Origin: Pseudodesulfovibrio pelocollis
Lineage (GTDB): Bacteria > Desulfobacterota > Desulfovibrionia > Desulfovibrionales > Desulfovibrionaceae
Reading direction: 5' to 3'
Assembly (NCBI RefSeq): GCF_030282845.1
Contig: NZ_JASTWE010000003.1
Coordinates: 1-64,000 of the forward strand
DNA: 64,000 bases
Notes under the pieces: model-generated
Seen by the model: only the letters and a program-made list of their open reading frames with translations
Told to the model about the DNA's origin: nothing
Databases searched by the model: none
Shown: positions 1 through 9,703 of the stretch, piece after piece
Numbering within the stretch: position 1 is the first letter of the stretch
Layout: each line of letters opens with the position of its first letter
Program-made: the position numbers and the translations under genes

Positions 1-513
1 ATAGTATAATTCTACAGGCAAATGCACAGGGTGGTTGTGGTAACCAAAAGAACTCTCTATTGGCACATCAAAACCGATGAAGTTCCATTTAACCTTGAAA
101 AATCCAGTCAGAAAAAAATGGATGCGGGACTTGATGTTCATTATATTAGGCGTTGTCAGAATGAACAACCCACCTTTCTTTAAGACTCGTTCAACTTCTT
201 TATACACTGCAACATGATCTGGAATGTTCTGAATGGTCTCTGAAATGATCACACAGTCGACACTTTCATCATCAAATGGAGTTTTCTTTGTCAGATCGAC
301 TCCATTAACTATTTTCACGGCATTATCTGTATTGCCATACACTGAATAATTGGTCCCGGTGACTTCATAACCGACCTCCTGCAAGCCGGCACAAAGCCGT
401 CCATCGCCACAGGAATACTCAAGCACTTTGCTCCCGACCGGGCAAAGAGCAGTTACCATCTCGAAAATCTTGGTACGTGTAAAACCAAAATTGAAATCTT
501 TCGCTGTTTTCAT
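1..513 (-). CDS. Class I SAM-dependent methyltransferase, 3' part beyond window
   Basis: Reading the minus strand from the ATG at 513 gives an open frame to base 1 with no stop, so the C-terminal part lies outside the window. In-frame TAA and TGA codons lie just upstream of the ATG, which fixes the start region. The product has a Rossmann-type SAM site (VLEYSCGDGRLCAGL, about residues 31-45), an acidic strand-2 region, and the later DDESVDCVIISETIQNIPDH and LKKGGLFILTTPN blocks typical of Methyltransf_11/25 proteins. The substrate is unknown. The gene is clearly AT-richer (roughly 43% GC by eye) than everything to its right and uses codons such as AAA, TTT and ATA freely. This suggests horizontal acquisition, perhaps the edge of a surface-polysaccharide or modification island. 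Its ribosome site is weak. Confidence 0.8.
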   Translation of the reverse strand, partial: MKTAKDFNFGFTRTKIFEMVTALCPVGSKVLEYSCGDGRLCAGLQEVGYEVTGTNYSVYGNTDNAVKIVNGVDLTKKTPFDDESVDCVIISETIQNIPDHVAVYKEVERVLKKGGLFILTTPNIMNIKSRIHFFLTGFFKVKWNFIGFDVPIESSFGYHNHPVHLPVELYY

Positions 514-605
514 GGCGGCAACTTATCAATACATATATCAAACTGCAACGATTATATCATCAGCCAACCGCCTGATGCGGGCCTTGTCGCGAGGCCAAGG
601 ACCGA

Positions 606-2312
606 TCAGTTATCCAGATAGATAAACCGCTTGATCTTCTGGGTGGGGGTCTTCTCGAAGGGTTCCACCTGCTCCACCACGCGGGCCAGGCGGGCGAAGG
701 TGGAGACCTTGGAGTTGGTCTCCTGGCGCACGGCCTCAAGGATGCCCTGGACCTTGGCCCGGACCTCGGACTCGATCATCTTCTTGACCCCGAAGACCTC
801 GTCCAGGGACTCGTAGCTGAGGTGGATGCGGGCCGAGACCTTGCCCGCCGCATCGTAGACCATGGACTCCATGACATGGTCGCAGCCGTTGATGATGGAC
901 TCGATCTCCTCGGGGTAGATGTTCTCCCCGCTGGAACCGATGATGACGTTCTTGAGGCGGCCCTTGATGAAGAGGTAGCCGTCCTCGTCGATGGAGCCGA
1001 GGTCGCCGGTCTTGAGCCAGCCGTCCTCGGTGAAGGTGTCGGCCGTGTCGCCCGGGGCCTTGTAGTATTCGCGCATGACGTTGGGGCCCTTGGCGTATAT
1101 CTCGCCCTCGCCCGTGGCCGGGTTCGGGTCGGCGATCATCAGTTCGATGCCGGGCAGGGGCGGGCCGATGGCCCGGAAGCGCTGCCGGGTGGGCGGAGCG
1201 CCCGCCAACAGCGGCGAGGTCTCGGTCATGCCGTAGCCGATGGCATAGGGCACCTCGGCCTCGCCGAGGAAGCGCTCCACCTCGGGCGACAGGGGCGCGC
1301 CACCGATGCACATGCAGCGCAGGCTGCCGCCAAAGGCCTCGATGAGCTTGCGTCCCGCGATGCGCGAGACCTTGCGCCGGGCCGGACCGATCTTCATCAG
1401 TCCGCCCATGATGCCCTTGCGCGAGAGTTTGGGCTTGATCCGACTCTTGTAGATCTTCTCGATGATCAGGGGGACCACGTTCATGACCGTGGGCCGGACC
1501 TGCTCCATGGCGGGCAGCAGGGTCTTGGGCGTGGGCGGCTTCCTGAGGTAATGGACCGAGGCCCCGCAGTGGACCGGGACAAGCAGGCCCACCGTGCACT
1601 CGTAGGTGTGGGCCATGGGCAGCACCGACAGGAAGCGGTCGGTCTCGTAAATCGGGATGGTGGCCACTCCGGCGATGACGTTGGAGACGAGGTTGCCGTG
1701 GGTCAGGACCACGCCCTTGGAGTGGCCCGTGGTGCCCGAGGTGTAGAGGATGGCGGCCACGCTGTCGCTGGTCAGGCCGGAGTCGCCCTTGCCGGTCTTG
1801 CGCTCGATGAACCGCCGGGCGGCATCGCTGAACTTCTCGAACCGCTCGCGCCCGCGCTCCACGGCCTCCTCGAAGCTGGTGCGCTGCTCATGCTCATCGA
1901 CCACGGAGAAATCATCCATGACCACCACGGTCTTGAGGTTGGAAAAACTCCCTTCCTCCACCTTGTGCATGTAGCGGTTCGAGGCCACCACCACCTTGGC
2001 CTCGGAGTGCCTGAGGATGTGGTGGACGGCGCTGACGTGGAATTCCTGCAGGATGGGCACGGCGATGGCCCCGGAGGAGACGATGGCGAAATAGGTGATG
2101 GCCCAGTTGGGCATGTTCTCGCCGATGATGGCCACCTTGTCGCCGGGGTTGACGCCGTTGGCCGCGAGCAGGGTGGTCATGTCGTGGGCCAGATCAATGA
2201 ACCGGGCGTAGGTGATGGGCTCCTCGCCGACAAAGCTCAGGGCGGGCCGGTCGGGGAAACGGCTGGCGGCTGTCACCAGCAGATCCTTCAGGGTCATGGT
2301 CTCGGTGTTCAC
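606..2312 (-). CDS. fadD: Long-chain acyl-CoA synthetase (AMP-forming)
   Basis: A 568-residue ANL-superfamily enzyme that adenylates a fatty or other carboxylic acid and transfers it to CoA. The P-loop-like motif YTSGTTGHSKG lies at 190-200, the GYGMTETSP motif at 359-367, GWLKTGDLG at 431-439, the hinge GRLKNVI near 451, and the C-terminal TPTQKIKR carries the catalytic lysine. The length is normal. The start is a GTG at 2310-2312 preceded by a strong GGAGGAG; the ATG six codons later lacks such a site. It stands alone between unrelated genes, but the ETF and acyl-CoA dehydrogenase genes at 14-20 kb would use its products. The acyl chain preference cannot be read from sequence. Confidence 0.9.
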   Translation of the reverse strand: MNTETMTLKDLLVTAASRFPDRPALSFVGEEPITYARFIDLAHDMTTLLAANGVNPGDKVAIIGENMPNWAITYFAIVSSGAIAVPILQEFHVSAVHHILRHSEAKVVVASNRYMHKVEEGSFSNLKTVVVMDDFSVVDEHEQRTSFEEAVERGRERFEKFSDAARRFIERKTGKGDSGLTSDSVAAILYTSGTTGHSKGVVLTHGNLVSNVIAGVATIPIYETDRFLSVLPMAHTYECTVGLLVPVHCGASVHYLRKPPTPKTLLPAMEQVRPTVMNVVPLIIEKIYKSRIKPKLSRKGIMGGLMKIGPARRKVSRIAGRKLIEAFGGSLRCMCIGGAPLSPEVERFLGEAEVPYAIGYGMTETSPLLAGAPPTRQRFRAIGPPLPGIELMIADPNPATGEGEIYAKGPNVMREYYKAPGDTADTFTEDGWLKTGDLGSIDEDGYLFIKGRLKNVIIGSSGENIYPEEIESIINGCDHVMESMVYDAAGKVSARIHLSYESLDEVFGVKKMIESEVRAKVQGILEAVRQETNSKVSTFARLARVVEQVEPFEKTPTQKIKRFIYLDN

Positions 2313-2398
2313 GCTCTCCTCCAGGTGCGGGCTGCCTCAACAGACGTTTCAAACGGCCAGTCAGGGCGCCCGCTTCCATACCACGCCGGGCGCAGGGG

Positions 2399-5300
2399 TC
2401 AAGCCCGGGGTTGGGCCGCTCGCCGGGGCGTCAGGCTCGACAGGACCCGGATCAGATCGGTGAAATCCACGGGCTTGGCCAGATAGTCGTCCATGCCCGC
2501 TTCCAGGAACTTCTCGCGGTCGCCCTTCATGGCGTGGGCTGTCAGGGCGACGATGGGCAGCCGCGCCTTGGGGCCAAGGCTTTCGTCGTCCCGGATCACC
2601 CTGGTGGCGGCCAGGCCGTCCATGCCGGGCATCTGGATGTCCATGAGGATTATGTCGAAATCCCCGGAGCGGAGCCTGTCCAGGGCCTGTTCGCCGTCCT
2701 CGGCCGTGACCACCCGGTGGCCAAGCTTTTCCAAAAGCCGCAGCACCGATACGCGGTTGACCGGCTCATCCTCCACCAGGAGCACGGTGAGGGGCCGCAC
2801 GCTCTCCGGAATATGGGCCACCAGATCGCAGGAGCGGCCCTGCTCGTCGGCCTCGCGGACCCTGATGAAGAGATGGATGTGCGTGCCTTCTTCGTCGCTC
2901 TCCACATACACCTGGCCGCCCATGAGACCAGCCAGCCGCTTGACGATACCAAGGCCGAGGCCGGTGCCGCCGTATTTGCGGGTATGGGAGCCGTCCACCT
3001 GCGAGAAGGCGTTGAACACTGCGGCGAGCATGTCGGCCGGAATGCCGATGCCGGTGTCGTTGACGGCCAGGAAGAGGCGCATCTCGCCCGGGGTGTCCAG
3101 GGGCTGGGTCCAGGCCTCCACGGTCACCCGGCCCGATGGTGTGAACTTGACCGCGTTGCCCACGAGGTTGAAGAGGATCTGGCGGATGCGCGCCTCGTCG
3201 CCCACCAGCATGGGCGGCACGGATCCGTCCACCTCCACGGCCATGAGCAATTGCTGCTCGGCGGCCTGGACAGTGAAGTTCTCCAGCACGTCGGTCACCA
3301 CGTGGCGCAGATCCATGGGCTCGCTCTCCAGCGAGAGCATGCCCGCCTCCATCTTGGAGAAATCGAGCACGTCGTTGATGACCCGCAGCAGGCTGCGGCC
3401 CGAGTTCAATGCCGTGTCCACATAGTCGCGCTGCTCGTCGTCGAGGCGGGTGCCGCCCACCAGCTGGAGCATGCCGAAGATGCCGTTGAGGGGCGTGCGT
3501 ATCTCGTGGCTCATGTTGGCCAGGAACTCGCTCTTGGCCCGATTGGCCGACTCGGCCGCCTCCTTGGCCCTGACCAGCTGCCGGTCCGAGAGCTTGCGCT
3601 CTTCCTCAACCCTGATGGTGGCGGCCACGATGCCCATGAGCTGCTCGTCGTTCTCGGTGGGCTCGAAGTCGCCGCGAAACAGGACGTAGAGCGCGCCCAG
3701 GGGCCTGTCGCCCATGAAGACCAGCTCTCCGGCAAAAGTGGCCGGGGGCGCGTTGTCCACGAGCGGCGGCTGCGCGGCATAGGGCGAGGTCGCGAGGTGG
3801 CGCACAAGGAACACCCCGGGCTTGCCCTCGGCAGCCATGGCGGCAAAGATTCCCTCGTCGATGCAGTCGGCACTCAGGGCGCAGGCGTTGACGCCGCGAA
3901 GGCTGACACAGCCGCTGCCGCCGTTGCCAAACCGCTTGTAGCAGCCTACCTGGCCGCCCAGCAGTTCGCGGATCAGGCCGCACAGGCTCGAAATGTTCTC
4001 GTCCGGGTCGGCGGTGAACCCCAGGACGCAGGTGTTGATGCTGGCCAGCCTGTTTTCGGCGCGCCGACGCTCGGTGACGTCGTGGGCGATGCCGACCATG
4101 CGCCGGGAGCCGCCATCCGGGCCGCTATGAAAGACACGGCCCCTCGATGAAAGCCAGCGCCACGAGTCGGCATCGGTGCGCACGCGATACTCCACCTGAA
4201 ACACAGGGGTTTCCCCGGACAGGCTGCGTTCCACCTCACGGCGCACGGCCAACGCGTCGTCGGGGTGGAGGCGGTCGTACCAGTCCTCGATGCGTCCGGG
4301 CAGCCGGTCGGGATCGCACTCCAGGAGCCCGGCCCAGCGCTCGCTCAGGACAAGCCGGTCCTCGCCCACGTCCCAGTCCCAGAAGGCGAGGTCGCCGCCG
4401 CGCACGGCCAGATCAAGCCGCTCCTCGATCTCCCGGCGCGCCCTGTCCGCAGCCACCTGCTCGGAAATGTCGAGCACGGTGACCAGATCGTGACCCGTCT
4501 CGCCCAGATGGACCGCGCTGACAAAGAGTTCCACGTCGCGCACCCGGCCGCCAGCCAGCCGGTGACGGGTGATCAGCCGTTTGCCCCCATCCGGGCCTTC
4601 GTGGCCAGGGCCGTCTGCACCTGGATCAGACGGAGAGTCCGGCCGCAATCCCTCCAGGCCCATGCCCACCAACTGCCCCGGCCCGAAGCCGTAGAACAGC
4701 TCCGCCGCCGGGTTGGCCTCCCTGATCCGCCCGCTGGCCGAGTCCACGAACAGGAGCGGCAGGTGATTGTCGGTGAACATGGCCCGGTGGCGCTCCGCGC
4801 TCTCCCACAGGGCGCTCTGGGCCCGCTTGCGGATCTCGGTCTCCTGCTCCAGGGCCTTGCCGGTGCGGTCCGCCTCAAAGGAAGTCATGAACAGCCGTCG
4901 GCCAAGCCACATGATGGCCACGGCCAGCAGGGCCACCACGGCCGCCACGGTCCAGAAGGCGGCCGCCCCCAGCCCGGACTCCTCGTCAGCGGGCGAGAGC
5001 CAGACGCGCATGGCCCGGTGAAAGGCCGAGTCCCGATCCGCCCGGAGCCTGCCCAACTCCGCGTCCATGGGGGCCAGCAGATCGGCCCTGTCCGACCTCG
5101 CGGCCAGCCGCAGGCTCACGGGATCGAAGAACACCGGCGTGTCCTGCACACCCAGCTCGCGCTGGTGGCGCAGACCGAGCAGCCGGTTGGCCACTGCGGC
5201 GTCGAGTTCGCCCCTGCCCACGGCGGCCAGCGCCTCGCGGCAGGTGTCGTACATGCGCAGGGTCACGCCCACGCCGTGTTTTCCCACCAGCCGCTTGAAG

Positions 5301-5725
5301 GCCTCCATGTGGGAGCAGTCGCGACCATAGCCCACGACCCGGCCGTCGAGATCCTCAAGGCCCGAGACTGTCAGATCGCGCACATACACCGCGCCCCAGT
5401 CGGCAACGATGGAATTGTCGGAAAAAATCACGCCTCCGTCGGCGTAGGAAAAGGGAAGGCCCGCGCAGATGTCGGTATCGCCCGAGACGAGTCTGTCGCG
5501 GCACTCGGCCCGGGTGCCCGGAACAAAGACCGTGTCGTGGCCAAGGCCCAGGCCGATGGCCCGCACGATGTCCGGGACAAGGCCCTCGGCCGCGCCGTCC
5601 GGGCCGGTGAAGGCGATGGGCGAATGATCGTAATAGCCCACCCGCACCGGTTCCTTCCCGGCCGCTGCCGGGACGTGCGCGGACAGGCAGATCAACGCTG
5701 CCAGGATGGCGATGCGAATACCCAC
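2399..5725 (-). CDS. Hybrid sensor histidine kinase with periplasmic SBP_bac_3 sensor
   Basis: A 1108-residue membrane sensor. The order is: signal peptide (1-23), a bacterial extracellular solute-binding domain family 3 (about 26-245), one transmembrane helix (about 257-276), two PAS domains (about 310-430 and 435-555, the second with the [10 protein letters not shown] and [17 protein letters not shown] blocks of PAS_3), a cysteine-containing GAF-like region (about 560-690), HisKA with [15 protein letters not shown], HATPase_c with [12 protein letters not shown], and a C-terminal receiver ([26 protein letters not shown]). The periplasmic domain probably binds an amino acid or similar small ligand. 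No output regulator is adjacent, so the receiver may pass phosphate to an Hpt protein elsewhere. The start is a GTG at 5725 with a G-rich upstream tract. Confidence 0.9.
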   Translation of the reverse strand: MGIRIAILAALICLSAHVPAAAGKEPVRVGYYDHSPIAFTGPDGAAEGLVPDIVRAIGLGLGHDTVFVPGTRAECRDRLVSGDTDICAGLPFSYADGGVIFSDNSIVADWGAVYVRDLTVSGLEDLDGRVVGYGRDCSHMEAFKRLVGKHGVGVTLRMYDTCREALAAVGRGELDAAVANRLLGLRHQRELGVQDTPVFFDPVSLRLAARSDRADLLAPMDAELGRLRADRDSAFHRAMRVWLSPADEESGLGAAAFWTVAAVVALLAVAIMWLGRRLFMTSFEADRTGKALEQETEIRKRAQSALWESAERHRAMFTDNHLPLLFVDSASGRIREANPAAELFYGFGPGQLVGMGLEGLRPDSPSDPGADGPGHEGPDGGKRLITRHRLAGGRVRDVELFVSAVHLGETGHDLVTVLDISEQVAADRARREIEERLDLAVRGGDLAFWDWDVGEDRLVLSERWAGLLECDPDRLPGRIEDWYDRLHPDDALAVRREVERSLSGETPVFQVEYRVRTDADSWRWLSSRGRVFHSGPDGGSRRMVGIAHDVTERRRAENRLASINTCVLGFTADPDENISSLCGLIRELLGGQVGCYKRFGNGGSGCVSLRGVNACALSADCIDEGIFAAMAAEGKPGVFLVRHLATSPYAAQPPLVDNAPPATFAGELVFMGDRPLGALYVLFRGDFEPTENDEQLMGIVAATIRVEEERKLSDRQLVRAKEAAESANRAKSEFLANMSHEIRTPLNGIFGMLQLVGGTRLDDEQRDYVDTALNSGRSLLRVINDVLDFSKMEAGMLSLESEPMDLRHVVTDVLENFTVQAAEQQLLMAVEVDGSVPPMLVGDEARIRQILFNLVGNAVKFTPSGRVTVEAWTQPLDTPGEMRLFLAVNDTGIGIPADMLAAVFNAFSQVDGSHTRKYGGTGLGLGIVKRLAGLMGGQVYVESDEEGTHIHLFIRVREADEQGRSCDLVAHIPESVRPLTVLLVEDEPVNRVSVLRLLEKLGHRVVTAEDGEQALDRLRSGDFDIILMDIQMPGMDGLAATRVIRDDESLGPKARLPIVALTAHAMKGDREKFLEAGMDDYLAKPVDFTDLIRVLSSLTPRRAAQPRA

Positions 5726-5864
5726 GAAACCCCCAATGAATTCGGCCGGGCCTGCACGATGCTCACCCCCCCCGGGGCGAGCGCCGCAGCCTCGTCACCG
5801 ATACCTGAAACCGGCCGGTAAATCCATTATTAGATGCGGGCCGGGCACGGCCGCGCAGGAGGGG

Positions 5865-6191
5865 TCATCCAAGGAGCCAGCGGCCCGCGGCCACCAGCCC
5901 CATGCCAAGGGCCACGGTGCCGAAGAAGCTGCGGGTTTTCCAGGCGAGCAGGAAGGCGGGAAGGGCCGCCCACAGGAAGATATTGTCCAGGCCGAGGTCA
6001 AGGCCGCCGGCCGGGAGCAGGAGCGAGGGAAAAAGCATGGCCGAGAGCACGGCCGTGGGCACATAGGAGAGCCAGCGCACCACCGGCCCGGGCAGAGCGC
6101 GCGAGGCCAGGAGCAGCACCGGGGCCACGCGCGGCGCATAGGTGACCAGGGTCATGCCCACGATGGTCAGGAGGACTGCCGCTTCATCCAT
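5865..6191 (-). CDS. azlD: Branched-chain amino acid exporter, small subunit AzlD
   Basis: 108 residues with four hydrophobic segments (around 5-25, 38-60, 67-85 and 88-107) and the family pattern VTYAPRVAPVLLLASRALP near the start. AzlD proteins pair with AzlC to export branched-chain amino acids or analogues across the inner membrane. The reading frame overlaps the 3' end of azlC by 25 nt, which points to translational coupling. The roughly 140 bp between this gene and the sensor kinase upstream hold no further gene that I can recognise. Confidence 0.85.
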   Translation of the reverse strand: MDEAAVLLTIVGMTLVTYAPRVAPVLLLASRALPGPVVRWLSYVPTAVLSAMLFPSLLLPAGGLDLGLDNIFLWAALPAFLLAWKTRSFFGTVALGMGLVAAGRWLLG

Positions 6192-6886
6192 GATTCCACT
6201 CCCGCGCCAAAGGTTGCGCCAGCAATGGTGGCGATGATCACGCTGAACCTGTCGGCCCCGGCCTGGATCAGGGCCATGGCTGCCAGCCCGGTGAACCCGG
6301 CCACGAAGACGTGCAGCCCGTTGCGCACCTGCATGGTCAAAAGGGCGATGAACATGGCGGGCAGGGCGTAATCAAGCCCCAGAGGCCGGACATCCGGGAT
6401 GCCCGCCCCGGCCAGATATCCCAGCCCGGAGGCCAGCACCCAGGCCGCGTGGGCCGTCACATTGATGGCAAACCCCGTGGTACGGTCCGTCTCGCCCCGG
6501 GCGAACCGGGCCGAGTGCAGGGCAAAGGTCTCGTCCGTGACCTGATAGGCGAAGAGGCCGAGCTGCCACTGCCGCCACTCCTTGAGCCCCGGAGTCAGCG
6601 AGGCGGTCATGAGCAGATGGCGCAGATTGACCACAAAGGTGGTGGCCACGATGGACACGGGCGGCATGCCTGCGGCGAACATGGCCACCGCGATGAGCTG
6701 GGCCGAGCCCGCGTAGACCAGCAGCGACATGAGCACGGTCTCAAGGGCGGAAAGCCCGGTCTTGTGGGCCAGTACGCCAAAGGCCGCGCCCACGGGCAGG
6801 TAGCCCATGACGATGGGCAGCGCCTGTTTGACGCCCGAGAGCCACGCGGCCCGCGCGCCCTCCCCTTCCATGCTTTTCGTGATCAT
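6167..6886 (-). CDS. azlC: Branched-chain amino acid exporter, large subunit AzlC
   Basis: 239 residues. The protein matches the AzlC pattern: VMGYLPVGAAFGVLAHKTGLS near the N-terminus, VYAGSAQLIAVAMF, VNLRHLLMTASLTP and a following FAYQVTDETFAL. It has about seven transmembrane helices and works with AzlD. I chose the ATG at 6884-6886 because a GGAG lies about 9 nt upstream. An earlier ATG at 6902-6904 and a later one at 6869-6871 are also in frame. It is transcribed away from the MocR regulator gene at 7031, which is likely to regulate it. Confidence 0.88.
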   Translation of the reverse strand: MITKSMEGEGARAAWLSGVKQALPIVMGYLPVGAAFGVLAHKTGLSALETVLMSLLVYAGSAQLIAVAMFAAGMPPVSIVATTFVVNLRHLLMTASLTPGLKEWRQWQLGLFAYQVTDETFALHSARFARGETDRTTGFAINVTAHAAWVLASGLGYLAGAGIPDVRPLGLDYALPAMFIALLTMQVRNGLHVFVAGFTGLAAMALIQAGADRFSVIIATIAGATFGAGVESWMKRQSS

Positions 6887-6965
6887 TTCCCTCTTCTCCC
6901 GCATGCCGGTGTCTTGTCCTGCCCAGGCCTTGCAGTAAAGGGGAAAATCTGCCATCGGTACAGAT

Positions 6966-7010
6966 ACAGAATTTGCAATTTTCATACGGAACAGAATGCG
7001 AGTTACAATT
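6966..7010. promoter_or_regulatory. Divergent azlC/mocR control region with direct repeats
   Basis: This stretch is AT-rich compared with its surroundings. It contains two copies of ACAGAAT (6966-6972 and 6991-6997), each followed by CAATT (6976-6980 and 7006-7010). Direct repeats of this kind are usual for MocR operators. On the plus strand TTCATA (6981-6986) and TACAAT (7004-7009) are 17 bp apart and could be the mocR promoter. On the minus strand TTGTAA (7010-7005) and TATGAA, about 16 bp apart, could serve azlC. Binding by the MocR protein is inference. Confidence 0.45.
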
Positions 7011-7030
7011 CTCGGCCACAATTCCCGGTC

Positions 7031-8530
7031 ATGAGAGCGGCCATGCGCGACGACACGACCATCGACCACCAGACAGGTGACGCCCCGTTGCCGGGCGACG
7101 GGACGCCATACCGCTATCAGGCGGTGGAGCGCCATGTCACGGCCATGGTCGAGGCCGGGGCCATCGGCCTTGGCGACCGGCTGCCCTCGCTGCGCACCCT
7201 GAGCGCCAACCTCGGGGTGTCCATCTCCACGGTCAATCAGGCCTATGTGGAGTTGGAGCGCAAGGGGGTCATCGAGTCGCGGCCGCGCTCCGGGTTCTTT
7301 GTCCGCCGCCCGGCGGTCCGGCTGCCGCGCACCGAGCGGGCCGAATCCGGCCGCCACGACGGCCCGCGTCCGGTGACGCGCAGCGGGCTGATCCAGACCG
7401 TGCTCGAATCCGTGGGCCGAAGCGACATCGTGCCCCTTGGTGTCATCGCGCCGGGCGTGGAGCTGCTGCCGCGCAAGGAACTGTCGCGGATCATGGCGGC
7501 CGTGGTGCGCGACGACCCGGCCCGGGCCATGGGCTACGCGCCCATTCCCGGCGACCCGGAGCTGGTGCGCCAGATCGCCTTCCGCTCCATGGAACACGGC
7601 ATGGCCACCGCTCCTGACGAGCCGGTGGTCACGGCAGGCTGCATGGAGGCCCTCTATCTGGCCCTGCGCTCGGTCTGCCGCGCGGGCGATACGGTGCTCA
7701 TCCAGTCGCCCACCTACTACTGCTTCCTGCAACTGCTCGAAACCCTGGGGCTGCGGGCCGTGGAGATTCCCTCCCACCCCGATGGCGGCGTGCACCCGGC
7801 GGACCTGGACCGCGCCCTGTGCGCCTACGACATCGCGGCCTGCGTCCTGGCTCCCAACTTCAACAACCCGGACGCCAGCCTGACCCCGGACGCGGCCAAG
7901 CGGGAGATCGTGTCCATCCTCGCCCGCCGCGCCATCCCGCTGGTGGAGGACGACGTGTCCACGGACCTGCACTTCACCCCCACCCGGCCCGGCACCTACA
8001 AACAGTTCGACCGGGCCGGACTGGTCCTGCTCTGCTCGTCCTTTTCCAAGACCCTCGCCCCGGGCTATCGCGTGGGCTGGATGCTGCCCGGCCGGTTCCG
8101 GCAGAAGGTGCTGGAGATCAAGGCCACCACCAATGTCTCCACCTCGGCCCCGGCCCAGATGGCCATCGCCGAATATCTGCGCCAGGGCCGCATGGAGCGC
8201 CACCTCAAGCGGCTGCGCACGGCCATCGAGCGGCAGATGGACACCATGCAGCTCCACCTGGGCCGCCATTTTCCGCCCGGCACCCGGGTCAGCCATCCTG
8301 CGGGCGGGGCCGTGCTCTGGCTCCAGTTGCCCGGCGGCGTGGACTCGGTGGAACTGTTCTTCCGCGCCCGGGCCAGGTCCATCGGCATCGCGCCCGGGGC
8401 CATCTTCTCCACCGGCGACGGCTTTGCCGGATACATCCGCCTCAGCTGCGGCGCGCCCTTCAGCGACACCCTGCACCACGGCATCCGCACCCTGGGCCAG
8501 ATGGCCTCGGCCATGCTCGGCGGAGAATGA
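7031..8530 (+). CDS. MocR-type regulator: GntR winged helix fused to aminotransferase fold
   Basis: 499 residues. The N-terminal GntR winged helix (about 22-95) has the LPSLRTLSANLGVSISTVNQ helix-turn-helix. It is followed by a fold-type I aminotransferase domain (about 115-490) with the PLP lysine in SFSKTLAPGYRVGW, the NFNNPDAS aspartate/asparagine block and an arginine near the end for carboxylate binding. MocR proteins sense PLP or an amino compound. The divergent azlCD genes are the obvious target. The start is the first ATG after the control region (7031); an alternative lies at 7043. Neither has a clear Shine-Dalgarno sequence. The 156 bp to rarD contain no recognisable feature beyond short CTGCCGC-like repeats. 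Confidence 0.88.
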   Translation: MRAAMRDDTTIDHQTGDAPLPGDGTPYRYQAVERHVTAMVEAGAIGLGDRLPSLRTLSANLGVSISTVNQAYVELERKGVIESRPRSGFFVRRPAVRLPRTERAESGRHDGPRPVTRSGLIQTVLESVGRSDIVPLGVIAPGVELLPRKELSRIMAAVVRDDPARAMGYAPIPGDPELVRQIAFRSMEHGMATAPDEPVVTAGCMEALYLALRSVCRAGDTVLIQSPTYYCFLQLLETLGLRAVEIPSHPDGGVHPADLDRALCAYDIAACVLAPNFNNPDASLTPDAAKREIVSILARRAIPLVEDDVSTDLHFTPTRPGTYKQFDRAGLVLLCSSFSKTLAPGYRVGWMLPGRFRQKVLEIKATTNVSTSAPAQMAIAEYLRQGRMERHLKRLRTAIERQMDTMQLHLGRHFPPGTRVSHPAGGAVLWLQLPGGVDSVELFFRARARSIGIAPGAIFSTGDGFAGYIRLSCGAPFSDTLHHGIRTLGQMASAMLGGE

Positions 8531-8686
8531 CCCGGTCGGACCATCGCGACACCCCCCCCTTCGCAACTGCCGCGACTGCCGCAACTGTCCGGCCGGGCGG
8601 TGATTTTTTCGCTTTACCGCGCCGGGTCGCAGGCGTAGCCTTCCCTCCTGGCGCAGGACGCCTTCACCCCAACCGACAAGCCGACC

Positions 8687-9658
8687 ATGACCGAAAGACC
8701 GCAAAGCGAGATCACCGCCGGATTTCTGGCCGCCTTCGCCGCCTTCCTCGCCTGGGGACTGCTCCCGGTCTACTGGAAGTCGGTCCAGGGCGTGGCCCCG
8801 CTGGAAATCCTCTGCCACCGCATCCTCTGGTCCCTGATCTTCATCGCCACCATCCTGTCCTTCAAGCATCGCTGGGCAGAGACCTTTGCCCCGCTGCGCT
8901 CGCCGCGCAACCTGCTCATCCTGAGCCTGAGCAGCCTGACCATCGCCGTCAACTGGCTCATCTACATCTGGGCCGTGAACAACGGCAATGTCCTGGCCAC
9001 CAGCCTTGGCTACTACATCAACCCGCTGGTCAACGTGCTCTTCGGGTGCCTTTTCTTCCGCGAGCGGCTCAACCCCTTGCAGACCGCGGCCATCGGGCTG
9101 GCCGCCCTGGGCGTGGCCAACTCCGTGGTCGGTTACGGCGAATTCCCCTGGATTTCCCTGACCCTGGCCGTGACCTTTGCCTGCTACGGCCTGCTGCGCA
9201 AGATCGCGGCCGTGGAATCCCTGCCCGGCCTGTTTCTCGAAACCATGGTCCTGGCCCCGGCCGCCCTGCTCTATGTCCTGCACCTCCAGGTCGCGGGCGC
9301 CAGCGGCTTCCTGGCGGGCGACACGCGCATCGATCTGCTCCTGGTGGGCGCGGGCGCGGCCACGGCCCTGCCCCTGATCGGCTTCGCATTCGGCGCACGG
9401 CGGCTGCGCCTGACCACCATCGGCCTGCTGCAATACATCGCGCCGACCATCGCCTTCTCCCTGGGCGTCTTCGTCTACAACGAGCCCTTTGGCCCCTCGC
9501 ACCTGCTCACCTTTGCCCTGATCTGGTCCGGGCTGGCCCTGTACACCATCGACTCGGTCCGGGCCATCCGCCGCCACCGCCGCGCCCGGGCCCTGGCCGG
9601 ACAGGACGCCCAGATACCGGGCCAGACGCCGCCGAACCCGTCGCCGACAAGCCGGTAG
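8687..9658 (+). CDS. rarD: EamA/DMT-family permease, RarD type
   Basis: 323 residues with ten predicted transmembrane helices and the RarD signatures GLLPVYWK, CHRILWS, NWLIYIWAVNNGNVLATSLGYYINPL and TIGLLQYIAPT. Members are drug/metabolite-superfamily permeases; the name comes from a chloramphenicol-sensitivity gene and the natural substrate is unknown. A basic, proline-rich tail follows the last helix. The ribosome site is weak. The gene ends only 5 bp before the -35 element of the arsR-hgcAB promoter. Confidence 0.87.
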   Translation: MTERPQSEITAGFLAAFAAFLAWGLLPVYWKSVQGVAPLEILCHRILWSLIFIATILSFKHRWAETFAPLRSPRNLLILSLSSLTIAVNWLIYIWAVNNGNVLATSLGYYINPLVNVLFGCLFFRERLNPLQTAAIGLAALGVANSVVGYGEFPWISLTLAVTFACYGLLRKIAAVESLPGLFLETMVLAPAALLYVLHLQVAGASGFLAGDTRIDLLLVGAGAATALPLIGFAFGARRLRLTTIGLLQYIAPTIAFSLGVFVYNEPFGPSHLLTFALIWSGLALYTIDSVRAIRRHRRARALAGQDAQIPGQTPPNPSPTSR

Positions 9659-9663
9659 CCCCC

Positions 9664-9703
9664 TTGACACCCACTCATTCATCGCCTATCGTCGATTGGC
9701 GAT
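9664..9703 (+). promoter_or_regulatory. Promoter and ArsR-type operator of arsR-hgcA-hgcB
   Basis: A perfect -35 TTGACA (9664-9669) is followed after exactly 17 bp by TATCGT (9687-9692). A 23-bp palindrome at 9681-9703 (left arm ATCGCCTATCG, right arm CGATTGGCGAT, one mismatched arm pair) covers the -10 element, the expected transcription start (about 9698-9700) and the first bases of the arsR ATG (9702). A repressor bound here would block RNA polymerase. The mRNA would have almost no leader. Confidence 0.8.

Noticed and set aside
822-2486. Long plus-strand frame opposite fadD
   Set aside because: Antisense shadow rich in Gly, His and Asp with no motif; fadD on the other strand is certain.
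6887-9682. Very long minus-strand frame running through mocR and rarD into azlC
   Set aside because: Upstream of azlC it is low-complexity antisense sequence typical of GC-rich shadows; only the last 239 residues have a recognisable fold.
9659-9702. Cobalamin riboswitch in front of the corrinoid gene hgcA
   Set aside because: Only 43 bp separate rarD from arsR, far too short, and they are filled by a promoter and operator.
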